The notes beneath the pieces were generated by a model that had not been told where the DNA came from, made no database searches, and was given only the letters and a program-made list of their open reading frames with translations. Positions 45,012-53,574 of a stretch of DNA of 64,000 bases are shown here, in pieces. Numbering within the stretch: position 1 is the stretch's first letter; each line of letters opens with the position of its first letter. This DNA is from Qipengyuania xiapuensis (GTDB taxonomy: Bacteria; Pseudomonadota; Alphaproteobacteria; Sphingomonadales; Sphingomonadaceae), in assembly GCF_019711395.1 (NCBI RefSeq), contig NZ_JAIGNL010000001.1, positions 62,001 to 126,000 of the forward strand, given 5' to 3'. The translations under genes and the position numbers were made by a program.

Positions 45012-45879
45012 GGCCGAGAGCGAGGCTCCTATCTCCCAACGCATCCATCTCCACCTGCTCTCCGATTCCACCGGCGAGACACTGGAAATGCTGGCAAAAG
45101 CGGCGCTGGCGCAGTTCGACGACGCCGATGTCGTGCGCCATTTCTGGCCCATGGTCAGGAGCAAGCAGCATCTCGACCGGATCGTGCCCGAACTCAAGGC
45201 CAATCCAGGGCTCGTGCTGTTCACGCTGGTCAATCCAGAGGCGCGCGGAAGGCTGGAAGAGGTCTGCGCACAGAACGGCCTGCCTGCTGTGCCTATCCTC
45301 GACCGCGTCACCGAGGCACTGGAAAAGGCGCTCGGCCAGCAGGCGCATGGCCGTCCGGGCAAGCAGCACCAGATGGACAAGGCCTATTTCGAGCGCGTCG
45401 AGGCGATCCAGTTCACGATCGCGCATGACGACGGTGTCGGCTGGGAGAACTGGGAAGAGGCAGATATCCTTCTCGCGGGCGTGTCGCGCAGCTCGAAGAC
45501 GCCGACCAGCATCTATCTCGCCAATCGCGGCTACAAGGTCGCCAACATCCCGCTGGTGGTCGAAAGCCCGCCCCCGCCCAAGCTCTTCGATCTGAAGGGG
45601 CCGATGATCGTCGGCCTGACGACCGCGCCCGAGCGGCTCGTCCAGATTCGCCGCAATCGCCTGCTGACGCTCAACGAGAAATCGCAGACCGACTATGTCG
45701 ACAACGAGCGGGTGAAGAGCGAGGTCGCCTTCGCACGCCGGATGTTCGCCGACAATGGCTGGCCGGTCATCGACGTGACCCGCCGCTCGATCGAGGAAAC
45801 CGCCGCCGCCGTGATCCGCCTGCTTGGCGAACGCGAACAGCGCGAGCAGGGCCTGTTCGAAGGAATGAAGCCGATATGA
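44968..45879 (+). CDS. ppsR: pyruvate, phosphate dikinase/PEP synthase regulatory protein (DUF299)
   Basis: A bifunctional kinase/pyrophosphorylase of about 280-303 residues that phosphorylates and restores PPDK or PEP synthase. Core features are [20 protein letters not shown] at the start of homology and the P-loop [20 protein letters not shown]. Start is problematic: TTG 44968 is the only usual start codon and its first 15 codons are the DnaA-box-like array; homology begins at about codon 25. A non-standard ATC at 45031, with GAGCGAGG upstream, fits homologue starts best. Equivalent to RP001 next to the Caulobacter origin. Overlaps maf by ATGA. Confidence 0.88.
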   Translation: MSPDLSRGLSRRCPQAESEAPISQRIHLHLLSDSTGETLEMLAKAALAQFDDADVVRHFWPMVRSKQHLDRIVPELKANPGLVLFTLVNPEARGRLEEVCAQNGLPAVPILDRVTEALEKALGQQAHGRPGKQHQMDKAYFERVEAIQFTIAHDDGVGWENWEEADILLAGVSRSSKTPTSIYLANRGYKVANIPLVVESPPPPKLFDLKGPMIVGLTTAPERLVQIRRNRLLTLNEKSQTDYVDNERVKSEVAFARRMFADNGWPVIDVTRRSIEETAAAVIRLLGEREQREQGLFEGMKPI

Positions 45880-46472
45880 GCGGGCTTGCGAACGAGACAA
45901 TCGTGCTCGCCTCCAACAGCGCATCGCGCAAGGCCATGCTCGAAGCGGCAGGCGTGCCCTTCGAAGCGCGCGGGGCCGATGTCGACGAGCGCGGCCTCGA
46001 AGCCGAAATGGAAGGCGCAGAGCCGGCCGAGATCGCCCAGGCCCTGGCCGCAGCCAAGGCAGCCGCGGTCGAGGCAGACGGTGTCGTGCTCGGCAGCGAT
46101 TCCCTCGTCGAAGTGGACGGACGCCGTTTCGACAAGCCTGCCAGCCGTCAGCAGGCCGCCGAGCACCTGAGGTTCTTCTCGGGCAAGGTGATGACACTCC
46201 ACAGCGCGGCGGCGCTGGCGAAGGACGGGCAGATCGTCTGGGTCGGTTCCGATTTCGCCCGGCTTCGCGTGCGCGAATTGTCGGAGGAATTCATCGAGGC
46301 CTATCTCGATGCCGAATGGCCCGAGGTCTCCTATTGCGTCGGCGTATTCCGGATAGAAGGTCCGGGCGTCCAGCTGTTCGAGAGCATCATGGGCGACCAG
46401 TTCACCGTCCTCGGCATGCCGCTACTCCAGGTGCTCGCCGCGCTGCGCGAACAGGGTGTGCTCGCCTCGTGA
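45876..46472 (+). CDS. maf: Maf family nucleotide pyrophosphatase
   Basis: A 198-residue Maf/YceF-type enzyme: [19 protein letters not shown] (residues 9-27), [13 protein letters not shown] with catalytic Asp, [19 protein letters not shown] and [13 protein letters not shown]. It hydrolyses non-canonical or house-cleaning nucleoside triphosphates; the specificity type (dTTP/UTP or m7GTP) is not determined by me. Coupled by 4-base overlaps to ppsR before and aroE after. Confidence 0.92.
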   Translation: MSGLANETIVLASNSASRKAMLEAAGVPFEARGADVDERGLEAEMEGAEPAEIAQALAAAKAAAVEADGVVLGSDSLVEVDGRRFDKPASRQQAAEHLRFFSGKVMTLHSAAALAKDGQIVWVGSDFARLRVRELSEEFIEAYLDAEWPEVSYCVGVFRIEGPGVQLFESIMGDQFTVLGMPLLQVLAALREQGVLAS

Positions 46473-47320
46473 CGATCTATGCCGAAGTGATCGGCGATCC
46501 GATCGCCCAGTCGAAGTCGCCGCTGATCCACGGGTTCTGGATCGAGCAGCTCGGGCTCGATGCAGACTATCGTGCGCATCATGTCACGAGCGATAATCTG
46601 GCGGACTATATCGCCTCGCGCCGCGAGGATCCCGACTGGCGCGGCTGCAATGTCACCATGCCGCACAAGCAGGCGGTGATCCCGCTGGTCGACCGGCTCG
46701 AACCGCTGGCGAAGCGCGTGGGTGCGGTCAACACGATCCACCGCGCTCCGGACGGCAAGCTCGTCGGTCGCAACACCGATGTCGCGGGCTTTCTCGAGCC
46801 GCTGCGCGAGCGGCTGGCGAAGCAGCACTATTTCCGCATGGCGCGGGTGCTCGGTACGGGCGGCGCGGCCCGCGCGATCGTGGCCGGGCTCGCGCGCGAA
46901 GGCTTCACCATCGTCCTTGCCGGCCGCAATCCGGAAAAGGCGGGCGCGCTCCTTTCGGAACTGGCCGAGGGCGAGCATCACGCCGCCGATCTTGCGCATT
47001 TCGCCGAAACGACCGACTTCGACTTCGACGACCGCGAAGGCTGCTGCGACCTCGTGGTCAACGCCAGCCCGCTCGGCATGCGCGGCCAGCCTCCCCTGCC
47101 CTTCGACTGGAGCCACGCGCCGCCAGGATCGCTCGCTTATGACATCGTCACCGATCCGGTCGAGACACAGTTCCTCGCAAATGCCCGCGCGGCCGGTTTC
47201 GAGACCATCGACGGGCTCGCCATGCTGATCGGCCAGGCGGCGGCTGCCTTCACCCACTTCTTCGGCGAGGATGCCCCGCGAGAGGGCGACGCCGAACTGC
47301 GCGAAAGGCTCCTTGCATGA
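46469..47320 (+). CDS. aroE: shikimate dehydrogenase AroE
   Basis: A 283-residue NADPH enzyme reducing 3-dehydroshikimate. [17 protein letters not shown] (shikimate site), [13 protein letters not shown] with the catalytic lysine, [20 protein letters not shown], and [15 protein letters not shown] for NADP. It starts with GTG in the maf stop (GTGA). Part of ppsR-maf-aroE-coaE-dnaQ, with overlapping ends throughout. Confidence 0.95.
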   Translation: MTIYAEVIGDPIAQSKSPLIHGFWIEQLGLDADYRAHHVTSDNLADYIASRREDPDWRGCNVTMPHKQAVIPLVDRLEPLAKRVGAVNTIHRAPDGKLVGRNTDVAGFLEPLRERLAKQHYFRMARVLGTGGAARAIVAGLAREGFTIVLAGRNPEKAGALLSELAEGEHHAADLAHFAETTDFDFDDREGCCDLVVNASPLGMRGQPPLPFDWSHAPPGSLAYDIVTDPVETQFLANARAAGFETIDGLAMLIGQAAAAFTHFFGEDAPREGDAELRERLLA

Positions 47321-47931
47321 CGAAACCGCTCATCATCGGCCTCACCGGCTCGATCGGCATGGGAAAGTCGACCGTCGCGGCGATGTTCGAGGCCGCCGGC
47401 GTGCCGGTCTTCGATGCCGATGCCGAAGTGCGCGCCATGCAGGGGCCCGGCGGCGAGCTGGTCCCTGCGATCGAGTCGGAGTTCCCGGGCAGCACCGACG
47501 AGACCGGCGTGCTGCGCGATCATCTCGGCAAGCAGGTCTTCGGCGACAAGGAAGCGCTCGCCCGGCTCGAGGCGATCGTGCATCCGGCAGTGGCGGCGAA
47601 ACGCGAGGCGTTCCTGATCGAGCACTTCGGTGCGCCCTTCGTCGTCTTCGATATCCCGCTATTGTTCGAGAAGGGCGGCCATGCGGCGGTCGACCGGATC
47701 GTCGTCGTCTCCGCGCCTTCGGAAGTGCAACGCAAGCGCGTGCTCGCCCGGCCCGATATGACGCCCGAAAAATTCGCGCATATCCTTTCGCTCCAGACAC
47801 CCGATGCCGAGAAGCGAGAGCGCGCGCACCACATCATCGATACGGGCCAGTCGCTCGCCGAAACCGAGGACGAGGTGATCGACCTGATCGCCCTTCTGCG
47901 AGCCGAGATAGGTAGCCAAGACCCCTTGTAA
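47317..47931 (+). CDS. coaE: dephospho-CoA kinase CoaE
   Basis: The 204-residue P-loop kinase catalyses the last step of coenzyme A synthesis. IGLTGSIGMGKSTVAAMF (residues 7-24), VFDADAEVRAM, FVVFDIPLLFEKG and VVSAPSEVQRKRVLAR are all present. ATGA overlap with aroE. Followed 30 bases later by dnaQ. Confidence 0.95.
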   Translation: MTKPLIIGLTGSIGMGKSTVAAMFEAAGVPVFDADAEVRAMQGPGGELVPAIESEFPGSTDETGVLRDHLGKQVFGDKEALARLEAIVHPAVAAKREAFLIEHFGAPFVVFDIPLLFEKGGHAAVDRIVVVSAPSEVQRKRVLARPDMTPEKFAHILSLQTPDAEKRERAHHIIDTGQSLAETEDEVIDLIALLRAEIGSQDPL

Positions 47932-47961
47932 TCTGCGGAATTGAGTCCGATAGGTTAGCCA

Positions 47962-48651
47962 ATGCGTGAAATCGTTTTCGATACCGAAACCACCGGACTC
48001 GACCCCAAGACGGGCGACCGGATGGTCGAAATCGGCTGCGTGGAAATGGTCAACCTCGTTCCCACCGGCAACACCTACCACGCCTATTACAATCCCGAAC
48101 GCGACATGCCTGCGGGCGCGGAAGCGGTGCACGGCCTGTCGAGCGCGTTTCTCTCCGACAAGCCGCTCTTCCGCGATACCTTCCACGAGCTGCTGGAATT
48201 CATCGGCGATGCGCCGCTGGTCGCGCATAATGCGGGCTTCGACTTCGGATTCCTCAATGCCGAGCTCACCCTGATCGAGCGCGAGCCGATCTGCATGAGC
48301 CGGATGATCGACACGGTGCAGATCGCCAAGAAGCGCCATCCGGGCGCCAAGCTTTCGCTCGATGCGCTGTGCACGCGCTACGGGATCGACCGCAGCCACC
48401 GCGTGAAGCACGGCGCGCTGCTCGATGCCGAGCTGCTCGCGCAGGTCTATGTCGAGCTGAAGGGCGGTCGCCAGATCGGGCTCGAGCTGGCTGCCGAGGC
48501 TTCGGTCGTCTCGATCACCGAGGAAGTCACGGCCGTTCGCAAGGCGCCGGAGGGGCCGCGCCGCGAACCGCGGCCGCACATGCCGACCGCCGAAGAGCTG
48601 GAGCGGCACAGGAAGTTCATGTCCGGGATCGACAACGCCCTCTGGGGCTAG
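47962..48651 (+). CDS. dnaQ: DNA polymerase III epsilon subunit (3'-5' exonuclease)
   Basis: The 229-residue proofreading subunit. ExoI is VFDTETTGLDP (residues 5-15), ExoII VAHNAGFDFGFLN, and ExoIII HGALLDAELLAQVYVEL. A basic/proline C-terminal tail of about 35 residues would contact the polymerase alpha subunit. Location close to oriC in the rightward block is conserved in alphaproteobacteria. Confidence 0.95.
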   Translation: MREIVFDTETTGLDPKTGDRMVEIGCVEMVNLVPTGNTYHAYYNPERDMPAGAEAVHGLSSAFLSDKPLFRDTFHELLEFIGDAPLVAHNAGFDFGFLNAELTLIEREPICMSRMIDTVQIAKKRHPGAKLSLDALCTRYGIDRSHRVKHGALLDAELLAQVYVELKGGRQIGLELAAEASVVSITEEVTAVRKAPEGPRREPRPHMPTAEELERHRKFMSGIDNALWG

Positions 48652-48723
48652 GTCACCGGCCAAGGAATCCGGCGGACGGGGCCGGAAGGATCGTCGGGGC
48701 GTTACAAGAGGAGAACGACGCTT

Positions 48724-49296
48724 ATGGATATCCGTGTTTCGGGCCACCAGATCGACACCGGCGCAGCTCTGCAAGCGCATGTCGAGGACCGACTGGAAGG
48801 CATCGTGGAGAAGTACTTCAACCGCGCGATCTCCAGCCACGTCACTTTCGGCAAGGCCGCGGGCGGCGCCTACTCCTCCGACATCGTCACCCACGTGATG
48901 CAGGGCCTGATCCTCAAGGGTCATGCCGAGGCGCATGACGTGCACCAGGCCTTCGATGCGGCCGTCGCGAAGATCGAAAAGCAGCTGCGGCGCTACAAGC
49001 GGCGGATCAAGGACCGGCACGAACAGGCCGATCACGCCATGCGCGAGCAGGAAGCGGCCTATACGATCTTTGCCGCGCCCGAGCCCGACACCGAGGAAGA
49101 GATCGATCACGAGAGCCCGCCGGTGATCGCCGAAACCAGCGCGATGATCCCCGAATGCTCGGTCGCCGATGCGGTGATGCTGCTCGACCTGCAGAACACC
49201 AATGCGCTGTTTTTCAAGAACGGGGCTACCGAAGCGCACAATATGGTCTATCGGCGCCCCGATGGTTCGATCGGCTGGGTCGAACCGCGCGGCTAG
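48724..49296 (+). CDS. hpf: ribosome hibernation promoting factor, long form
   Basis: A 190-residue long HPF: N-terminal S30AE domain (MDIRVSGHQIDTGAALQ to about residue 105, with KIEKQLRRYKRRIKDRH) and a C-terminal dimerisation domain (PVIAETSAMIPECSVADAV..., MVYRRPDGSIGWVEP). Long HPF alone forms 100S ribosomes in stationary phase. AGAGGAG precedes the start. Independent of dnaQ by 72 bases. Confidence 0.94.
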   Translation: MDIRVSGHQIDTGAALQAHVEDRLEGIVEKYFNRAISSHVTFGKAAGGAYSSDIVTHVMQGLILKGHAEAHDVHQAFDAAVAKIEKQLRRYKRRIKDRHEQADHAMREQEAAYTIFAAPEPDTEEEIDHESPPVIAETSAMIPECSVADAVMLLDLQNTNALFFKNGATEAHNMVYRRPDGSIGWVEPRG

Positions 49297-49317
49297 GAAA
49301 GGCAGGGCGACGCGACC

Positions 49318-49776
49318 ATGGACGGGGCGGCAAGCAGCGGAGCCGAGCGGCACTGGCGCGCGCTCGAGAGCCTTTACGCCTCTGCTCCGGTCAATTCTAA
49401 GTTCGAATCCTCGCTCGAGGTAACCGGCGAAGGCACCGCGCAGATCACCTTCGAAGTGACCGAGGCGTCCTATCACGCGGCCGGCGCCGCGCATGGCACG
49501 ATCTACTTCAAGATGCTCGACGATGCGGCCTTCTATGCCGCCAACACGCTGGTGACCGACCGCTTCCTGCTGACGACCTCGTTCAACCTCCACTTCACCA
49601 AGCCCGTGCGCGAGGGGAAAGTCGTTGCCGAAGGGCGCTGGGTGAGCGGCAAGAGGCGCGTTTTCGTGGCGGAATCGCGGCTGGTCGATGCCGAGGGTGA
49701 CGAAATCGGGCGCGGCACCGGGACTTTCATGAAATCGCGCATCCCGCTCTCCAGCCTTGAGGGATATACGGGCTGA
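49318..49776 (+). CDS. PaaI-like hotdog-fold thioesterase
   Basis: A 152-residue protein with HGTIYFKMLDDAAFYAANTL, the hotdog active-site helix with HG...D, and LLTTSFNLHFTKPVREG. It probably hydrolyses acyl- or aryl-CoA thioesters in the cytoplasm; substrate unknown. Its TGA shares a base with the next gene's ATG, so they form a pair. Confidence 0.86.
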   Translation: MDGAASSGAERHWRALESLYASAPVNSKFESSLEVTGEGTAQITFEVTEASYHAAGAAHGTIYFKMLDDAAFYAANTLVTDRFLLTTSFNLHFTKPVREGKVVAEGRWVSGKRRVFVAESRLVDAEGDEIGRGTGTFMKSRIPLSSLEGYTG

Positions 49777-50114
49777 TGGAAGACGCGCGCCTTCCAGCGC
49801 ATCTGGAAGTGGCCGGATTGCTGCGCCTGGCGCAGGAATTGGGGGGCTTCGGCATGGTCCTGCAGAAGGGTGAATACGATGCCGGAACTATTGCCATATT
49901 AACCACACATAGTGGCAAAAATACCCGCTTGTGGGAGCGGATGCCGCAGATGGACGGGTCTCGAAGGTTCACCTGCACCCGCGAGCAAGACGATGAAAAC
50001 GTGCGGGAATTCGATGAATACATCGCCCGCAGGAAGCGCCAGGATCCCGATTGCTGGTTCGTTGAGCTCGACGGTCCCGAAGTGGAACGGCTGATAGATT
50101 CACCCGCTCGTTAA
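49776..50114 (+). CDS. DUF1491 family protein
   Basis: A 112-residue small protein with RLPAHLEVAGLLRLAQELGG, GMVLQKGEYDAGTIAI and RRKRQDPDCWFVELDGPEVERL, matching DUF1491, an alphaproteobacterial family without known function. The codons for AGTIAILTTHSGKN are relatively AT-rich. Coupled to the thioesterase by TGATG-type overlap. Confidence 0.86.
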   Translation: MEDARLPAHLEVAGLLRLAQELGGFGMVLQKGEYDAGTIAILTTHSGKNTRLWERMPQMDGSRRFTCTREQDDENVREFDEYIARRKRQDPDCWFVELDGPEVERLIDSPAR

Positions 50115-50115
50115 C

Positions 50116-50143
50116 TTGACAAGGTTTCAATTGAGACTATTTG
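50116..50143 (+). promoter_or_regulatory. possible promoter in the gap before the cell-wall hydrolase
   Basis: TTGACA (50116-50121) is a perfect -35; TATTTG (50138-50143) is a modest -10 with a 16-base spacer. The leader from here to the hydrolase start is about 170 bases with a second TTGACA near 50192. The gap 50115-50318 holds no convincing gene. Confidence 0.4.
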
Positions 50144-50318
50144 GCCTCGCAGCTTCGATGCGTAGGCGGTCGGGATCGGCAATGGGGTCGAATTGACAAG
50201 CACGCAGACGGGGAGCCAGCGGCAGGCCCGCTAAACGGATTCGAGTTTCAAGACGCAAGATAACGCGCACTGAATCCCAGCCTGTGACTGCTTGCTCACC
50301 GCCTTAACAAGCGGAATT

Positions 50319-50963
50319 ATGCGTAAATCGATTTTCGGTCTTGCGGCAGGCGCCGCAGCCATGATTGCAACGTTTGCCGGTGCGGAAGAAACCGGTGCCC
50401 AGGTCGCCGATGCGGCCGCAGAAACCACCGCCGAGGAAACGGTTCTCACCGACGAGGTCGTTCCCGTTTTCGTCAGCGAAGAAGTGGTCCAGGAGCTTCC
50501 CGAGGAAGCCTCCCCCGAATATATCGGAGACGTTCCCGCCGCGGCGAACAACCTGCGCGACCTTGTCGCTGCAATGTCCGCGCCCGAGGAACTCACCGAC
50601 GAGATGCGCTGCCTTGCCGGCGCAGTCTATTTCGAATCGCGCGGTGAACCGCTTGCCGGCCAGCTGGCCGTTGCGCAGGTCGTGATCAACCGCTCGGAAT
50701 CGCGTCGCTTCCCCTCGAGCTATTGCGGGGTCGTGTACCAGCGCGCGCAGTTCAGCTTCGTGCGTGGCGGCACCATGCCGCGTATCAAGACCGGTTCGGC
50801 CGCTTGGGCGCGCGCCAAGAAGATCGCGCGCATCGCGCACCAGGGCCTGTGGGAAAGCGAAGCGGACGATTCGCTCTATTTCCACGCCACTTACGTGAAC
50901 CCGCGCTGGGCTTCGAAGAAGACCCGCCGCGCTGCGATCAAGACGCACATCTTCTACCGCTAA
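50319..50963 (+). CDS. cell wall hydrolase (SleB/CwlJ family)
   Basis: A 214-residue exported protein: signal MRKSIFGLAAGAAAMIATFA, an acidic E/V/T-rich linker (about residues 25-75), then a hydrolase_2 domain with DEMRCLAGAVYFESRGEPLAGQ (catalytic Glu in the SleB family), QFSFVRGG and HATYVNPRWA. It probably cleaves peptidoglycan glycan strands. ATG 50319 is preferred over TTG 50292. A terminator follows. Confidence 0.88.
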   Translation: MRKSIFGLAAGAAAMIATFAGAEETGAQVADAAAETTAEETVLTDEVVPVFVSEEVVQELPEEASPEYIGDVPAAANNLRDLVAAMSAPEELTDEMRCLAGAVYFESRGEPLAGQLAVAQVVINRSESRRFPSSYCGVVYQRAQFSFVRGGTMPRIKTGSAAWARAKKIARIAHQGLWESEADDSLYFHATYVNPRWASKKTRRAAIKTHIFYR

Positions 50964-50989
50964 GCGGTAAACCGGACGGGAAATCCGAG

Positions 50990-51018
50990 GGCCGTCGCTG
51001 CATGCGGCGGCCCTTTTC
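50990..51018 (+). terminator. rho-independent terminator after the cell-wall hydrolase
   Basis: GGGCCGTCGC (50990-50999) pairs with GCGGCGGCCC (51005-51014), one T-G wobble, 5-base loop, then TTTTCC. It separates the hydrolase from convergent xthA. Confidence 0.85.
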
Positions 51019-51033
51019 CTTTGCGCAGCTGCC

Positions 51034-51819
51034 TCAGCCGGCGATCTCGACCCACACGGGCGTGTGGTCGGAAGCTTTCTCGCGCCCGCGATATTCCTTG
51101 TCGACGCCTGCCGCCGCCATCCGGTCGGCCAGTTCGGGCGAGAGCAACAGGTGGTCGATCCGGAAGCCGTGGTCGCGCTGCCATGCCCCGGCCTGGTAGT
51201 CCCAATAGGTCCACACGCCGCCGCGCGGGTTGAGCGTGTTGATGGCATCGGTCCAGCCATCGGCAAGCAGGCGCCGGTAAGCATCGCGGCTTTCGGGCTG
51301 CATCAGCGCATCGCTGGCCATTGCCTTGGGAGACCAGACGTCCTTGTCTTCGGGAATGACATTGAAGTCGCCCAGCACCACGGCGGGCACCTCCTCGTCC
51401 CAGACCGCCTTCATGCGCGCGCGCAGCTTCTCCATCCAGGCAAGCTTGTAATCGAACTTGGGTCCGGGATGCGGATTGCCGTTGGGCAGGTAGAGGTTGC
51501 AGATGCGCACGCCGTTTACCTCGGCCTCGAGATAACGCGCCTGCTCGCCTTCGCCGTCCTTGGGCCCGTCGATCCCCAGCCCGCGCTGGATTTCTACAGG
51601 CTTGGTCCCATCGGCAAGGATGGCGACGCCGTTGAAGCTCTTCTGCCCGTGCCAGATGGCCTCGTATCCGATCTTCTCGAATTCCTCGGCCGGGAAGTTC
51701 TCGTCCATGCTCTTGATCTCCTGCAGGCAGGCGACCGTGGGCCGGGTTTCCTCGAGCCATTCGATGAGGCGCGGCAGGCGCGCCTTGATACCGTTGATGT
51801 TGAAAGTGGCGATCTTCAT
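51034..51819 (-). CDS. xthA: exodeoxyribonuclease III
   Basis: A 261-residue AP endonuclease/3'-exonuclease. MKIATFNINGIKARLPRLIEWL opens the fold; CLQEIKSMDENFP has the metal Glu, VVLGDFNVIPEDKDVW the Asp/Asn pair, and KASDHTPVWVEI the terminal Asp-His. Full length and probably monocistronic. The 3' side is a terminator; upstream lies a long inverted repeat. Confidence 0.95.
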   Translation of the reverse strand: MKIATFNINGIKARLPRLIEWLEETRPTVACLQEIKSMDENFPAEEFEKIGYEAIWHGQKSFNGVAILADGTKPVEIQRGLGIDGPKDGEGEQARYLEAEVNGVRICNLYLPNGNPHPGPKFDYKLAWMEKLRARMKAVWDEEVPAVVLGDFNVIPEDKDVWSPKAMASDALMQPESRDAYRRLLADGWTDAINTLNPRGGVWTYWDYQAGAWQRDHGFRIDHLLLSPELADRMAAAGVDKEYRGREKASDHTPVWVEIAG

Positions 51820-51872
51820 GAGCAGGGCTTTATGGCGTCTGACCGGACATGGCTAGCGCCACGTCCTGCGCT

Positions 51873-51953
51873 CGGCTCCGGCCCGCTCCCCCACTCGGCC
51901 TCCCACGGCACGATCCTGCTTGGGTGGCCGGGTGGGGGAGCGGGCTGGTGCCG
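51873..51953. repeat. long imperfect inverted repeat in the xthA-ErpA gap
   Basis: Arms 51881-51900 and 51926-51945 are complementary over 20 bases with a single T-G exception (arm ends GCCCGCTCCCCCAC / GTGGGGGAGCGGGC). Complementarity continues with two mismatches to 51873 and 51953. The loop is 25 bases. There is no T tract on either side. GC-rich with a purine/pyrimidine bias per arm; it looks like an intergenic palindromic repeat rather than a plain terminator. Confidence 0.65.
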
Positions 51954-52000
51954 AAAGGTTCGGACGGATGTCCGGACCGCATCACCAGAGAAAGTCTAAT

Positions 52001-52330
52001 CTAAATCCCGAAACTCGATCCGCAGCCGCAGCCGGCGGCCGCGTTGGGATTTTCGACGCGGAAGGCCGCGCCGCCCAGCGATTCCACGAAATCGACCTTG
52101 CTTCCGGCCACCAGGTCGAGGCTGACCGGATCGACGACGAGGCGCACGCCATCGGTTTCGCTCACCATGTCGTCGCTTTCCGCGGCCTCGGCGAGGTCGA
52201 ACTTGTACTGGAAGCCCGAGCAGCCCCCGCCCTCAACCGATAGTCGCAGGATCGCGGGCTTTGCCTGCTTTTCGGCAATGGCGGCCACGCGCTTGGCGGC
52301 GGCATCGGTAAGGGTGAGCATTTCGGCCAT
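52001..52330 (-). CDS. iron-sulfur cluster insertion protein (ErpA/HesB family)
   Basis: A 109-residue A-type carrier with the three cysteines in SVEGGGCSGFQYKF and GCGCGSSF at the C-terminus. It would pass Fe-S clusters to apo-proteins. LTLTDAAAKRVAAIAEKQ is the usual opening. ErpA is the best guess; IscA/SufA cannot be excluded without neighbouring isc/suf genes. Possibly co-transcribed from near the inverted repeat side of the CBS gene. Confidence 0.88.
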   Translation of the reverse strand: MAEMLTLTDAAAKRVAAIAEKQAKPAILRLSVEGGGCSGFQYKFDLAEAAESDDMVSETDGVRLVVDPVSLDLVAGSKVDFVESLGGAAFRVENPNAAAGCGCGSSFGI

Positions 52331-52361
52331 GGGCGCGATGTAGGAGGCGTTGCGCCTTGTC

Positions 52362-52793
52362 TCAAGCGGTCTGGATATATTCGCGCATCGCTTCGGCTTC
52401 GTGCTGGATCTCGTCCAGTCGTGCCTTCACGAGGTCGCCGATCGAGATGAAGCCGCACATCGCCTCCCCGTCGATCACCGGAAGATGGCGGATGCGGCGC
52501 TTCGTCATGAGCGAAAGTGCATCGAGTATGGGCGTGTCGTTGGTCGTCGTGATGGCAGGAGAAGTCATCACCTCGCCAATCGGGCGATCGAGGCAGGCGG
52601 AGCCTTCGTCGGCCAGCCGGTAGATCACGTCGCGTTCGGAGAAGATCCCGGCAACCCTGCCACCGGACATGACCGGCAGCGCACCGATGCGCCTCGAAGC
52701 AAGCAGTTTCACCGCTTCCCTGACGGGCTGGTCGACATTGACCGAGATGATGTCCGAACTCGCCCGGGCCTCGATCAGGTTCCCAATGTTCAT
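52362..52793 (-). CDS. CBS domain pair protein
   Basis: A 143-residue protein made of two CBS motifs: VREAVKLLASRRIGALPVMSGGRVAGIFSERD and ILDALSLMTKRRIRHLPVIDGE..., linked by PIGEVMTSPAITTTND. CBS pairs bind adenosyl nucleotides and regulate partners; here no partner domain is attached. ATG 52793 has GAGGAGG at good spacing. Upstream frame extension is not supported. Confidence 0.88.
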   Translation of the reverse strand: MNIGNLIEARASSDIISVNVDQPVREAVKLLASRRIGALPVMSGGRVAGIFSERDVIYRLADEGSACLDRPIGEVMTSPAITTTNDTPILDALSLMTKRRIRHLPVIDGEAMCGFISIGDLVKARLDEIQHEAEAMREYIQTA

Positions 52794-52903
52794 TCGCGCC
52801 TCCTCAACAGACCACGAAAGAATGCCACTTCTGGCCGCGAAAAGCCAGCGAGCGGCCCCGAAAGCGTTGAAACGCGGTCCGTTGAAGGCCATGTGGGCCG
52901 CCG

Positions 52904-53200
52904 ATGACTGGCAATTCCCCGCTCGACGATCCCGAAGCAGCCGCATTCGCATGGGCGCGCTACCGCCGCATCATGCGCGCCATGTTGCTGTTCACGATCG
53001 GCCTCGTCGCGATCGCGATGGCGCTGCTCTGCAAGTTCGGCGGCGAGGTTTCGGTGCACTTCTACATCGCGACCGCGCTCGGCGTGGGCTTCGTGATGTT
53101 GCTGGCAGGCGCGCTGATGGGCCTCGTGTTCCTGTCATCGGGAACGGGCCACGACGAATCGGTCGACAACAACCTGCCCGACAACGATCCCGACAGTTAG
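52904..53200 (+). CDS. small two-helix membrane protein, unknown
   Basis: 98 residues: an acidic N-terminus, a basic patch (RYRRIMRA) and two membrane helices (about residues 25-45 and 53-77), ending in a soluble acidic tail. No family recognised. The basic patch before the first helix predicts the N-terminus inside. Its stop overlaps the convergent ferredoxin-like gene stop by four bases (TTAG). Confidence 0.7.
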   Translation: MTGNSPLDDPEAAAFAWARYRRIMRAMLLFTIGLVAIAMALLCKFGGEVSVHFYIATALGVGFVMLLAGALMGLVFLSSGTGHDESVDNNLPDNDPDS

Positions 53201-53574
53201 GCCGTCTCGCCGCTCTGCAGGCGGTATTCCTCGACCGGAACACCGCCGATCAGGTGGCGCTGGATGATTGCCTCGAGCACTTCCTCGTTACACGAATGGT
53301 ACCAGACGTTGTCCGGCCAGACGACGGCGATCGGCCCGTGCGCGCAAATCTGCAGGCAGTCGGCCTTCGTCCGCTGCACGGTACCCCCACGCCCGACGAG
53401 CTCCAGCTCCTTCAGTCGCTTCTTGAGGTAGTTCCAGGCCGCCTTCCCGTCACTGCGCGAGCAGCACTTCTGCTTCTCGCTCACCGCGCACAGGAAGATC
53501 TGCCGCTCGGCCGTCTCGCCGCCGATCTTGCCGAGTGCCTTCTGCGCCTTCTCGAGGCTGCCCTTCTTACTCAT
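53197..53574 (-). CDS. (2Fe-2S) ferredoxin domain protein (thioredoxin-like fold)
   Basis: A 125-residue protein with [17 protein letters not shown] and [20 protein letters not shown], the cysteine pattern of thioredoxin-like [2Fe-2S] ferredoxins related to NuoE and Shethna-type proteins. [15 protein letters not shown] is a family end motif. Redox partner unknown. ATG 53574 overlaps the upstream S9 peptidase stop by eight bases. Confidence 0.88.
   Translation of the reverse strand: MSKKGSLEKAQKALGKIGGETAERQIFLCAVSEKQKCCSRSDGKAAWNYLKKRLKELELVGRGGTVQRTKADCLQICAHGPIAVVWPDNVWYHSCNEEVLEAIIQRHLIGGVPVEEYRLQSGETA

Noticed and set aside
44733-45380. A 215-codon minus-strand frame crossing the hemE-ppsR gap
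   Set aside because: Covers the putative origin and the start of ppsR; serine/arginine-rich with no start signal. Treated as chance.
47659-49593. A 644-codon minus-strand frame across coaE, dnaQ and hpf
   Set aside because: It spans three certain genes on the other strand and looks like translated complement.
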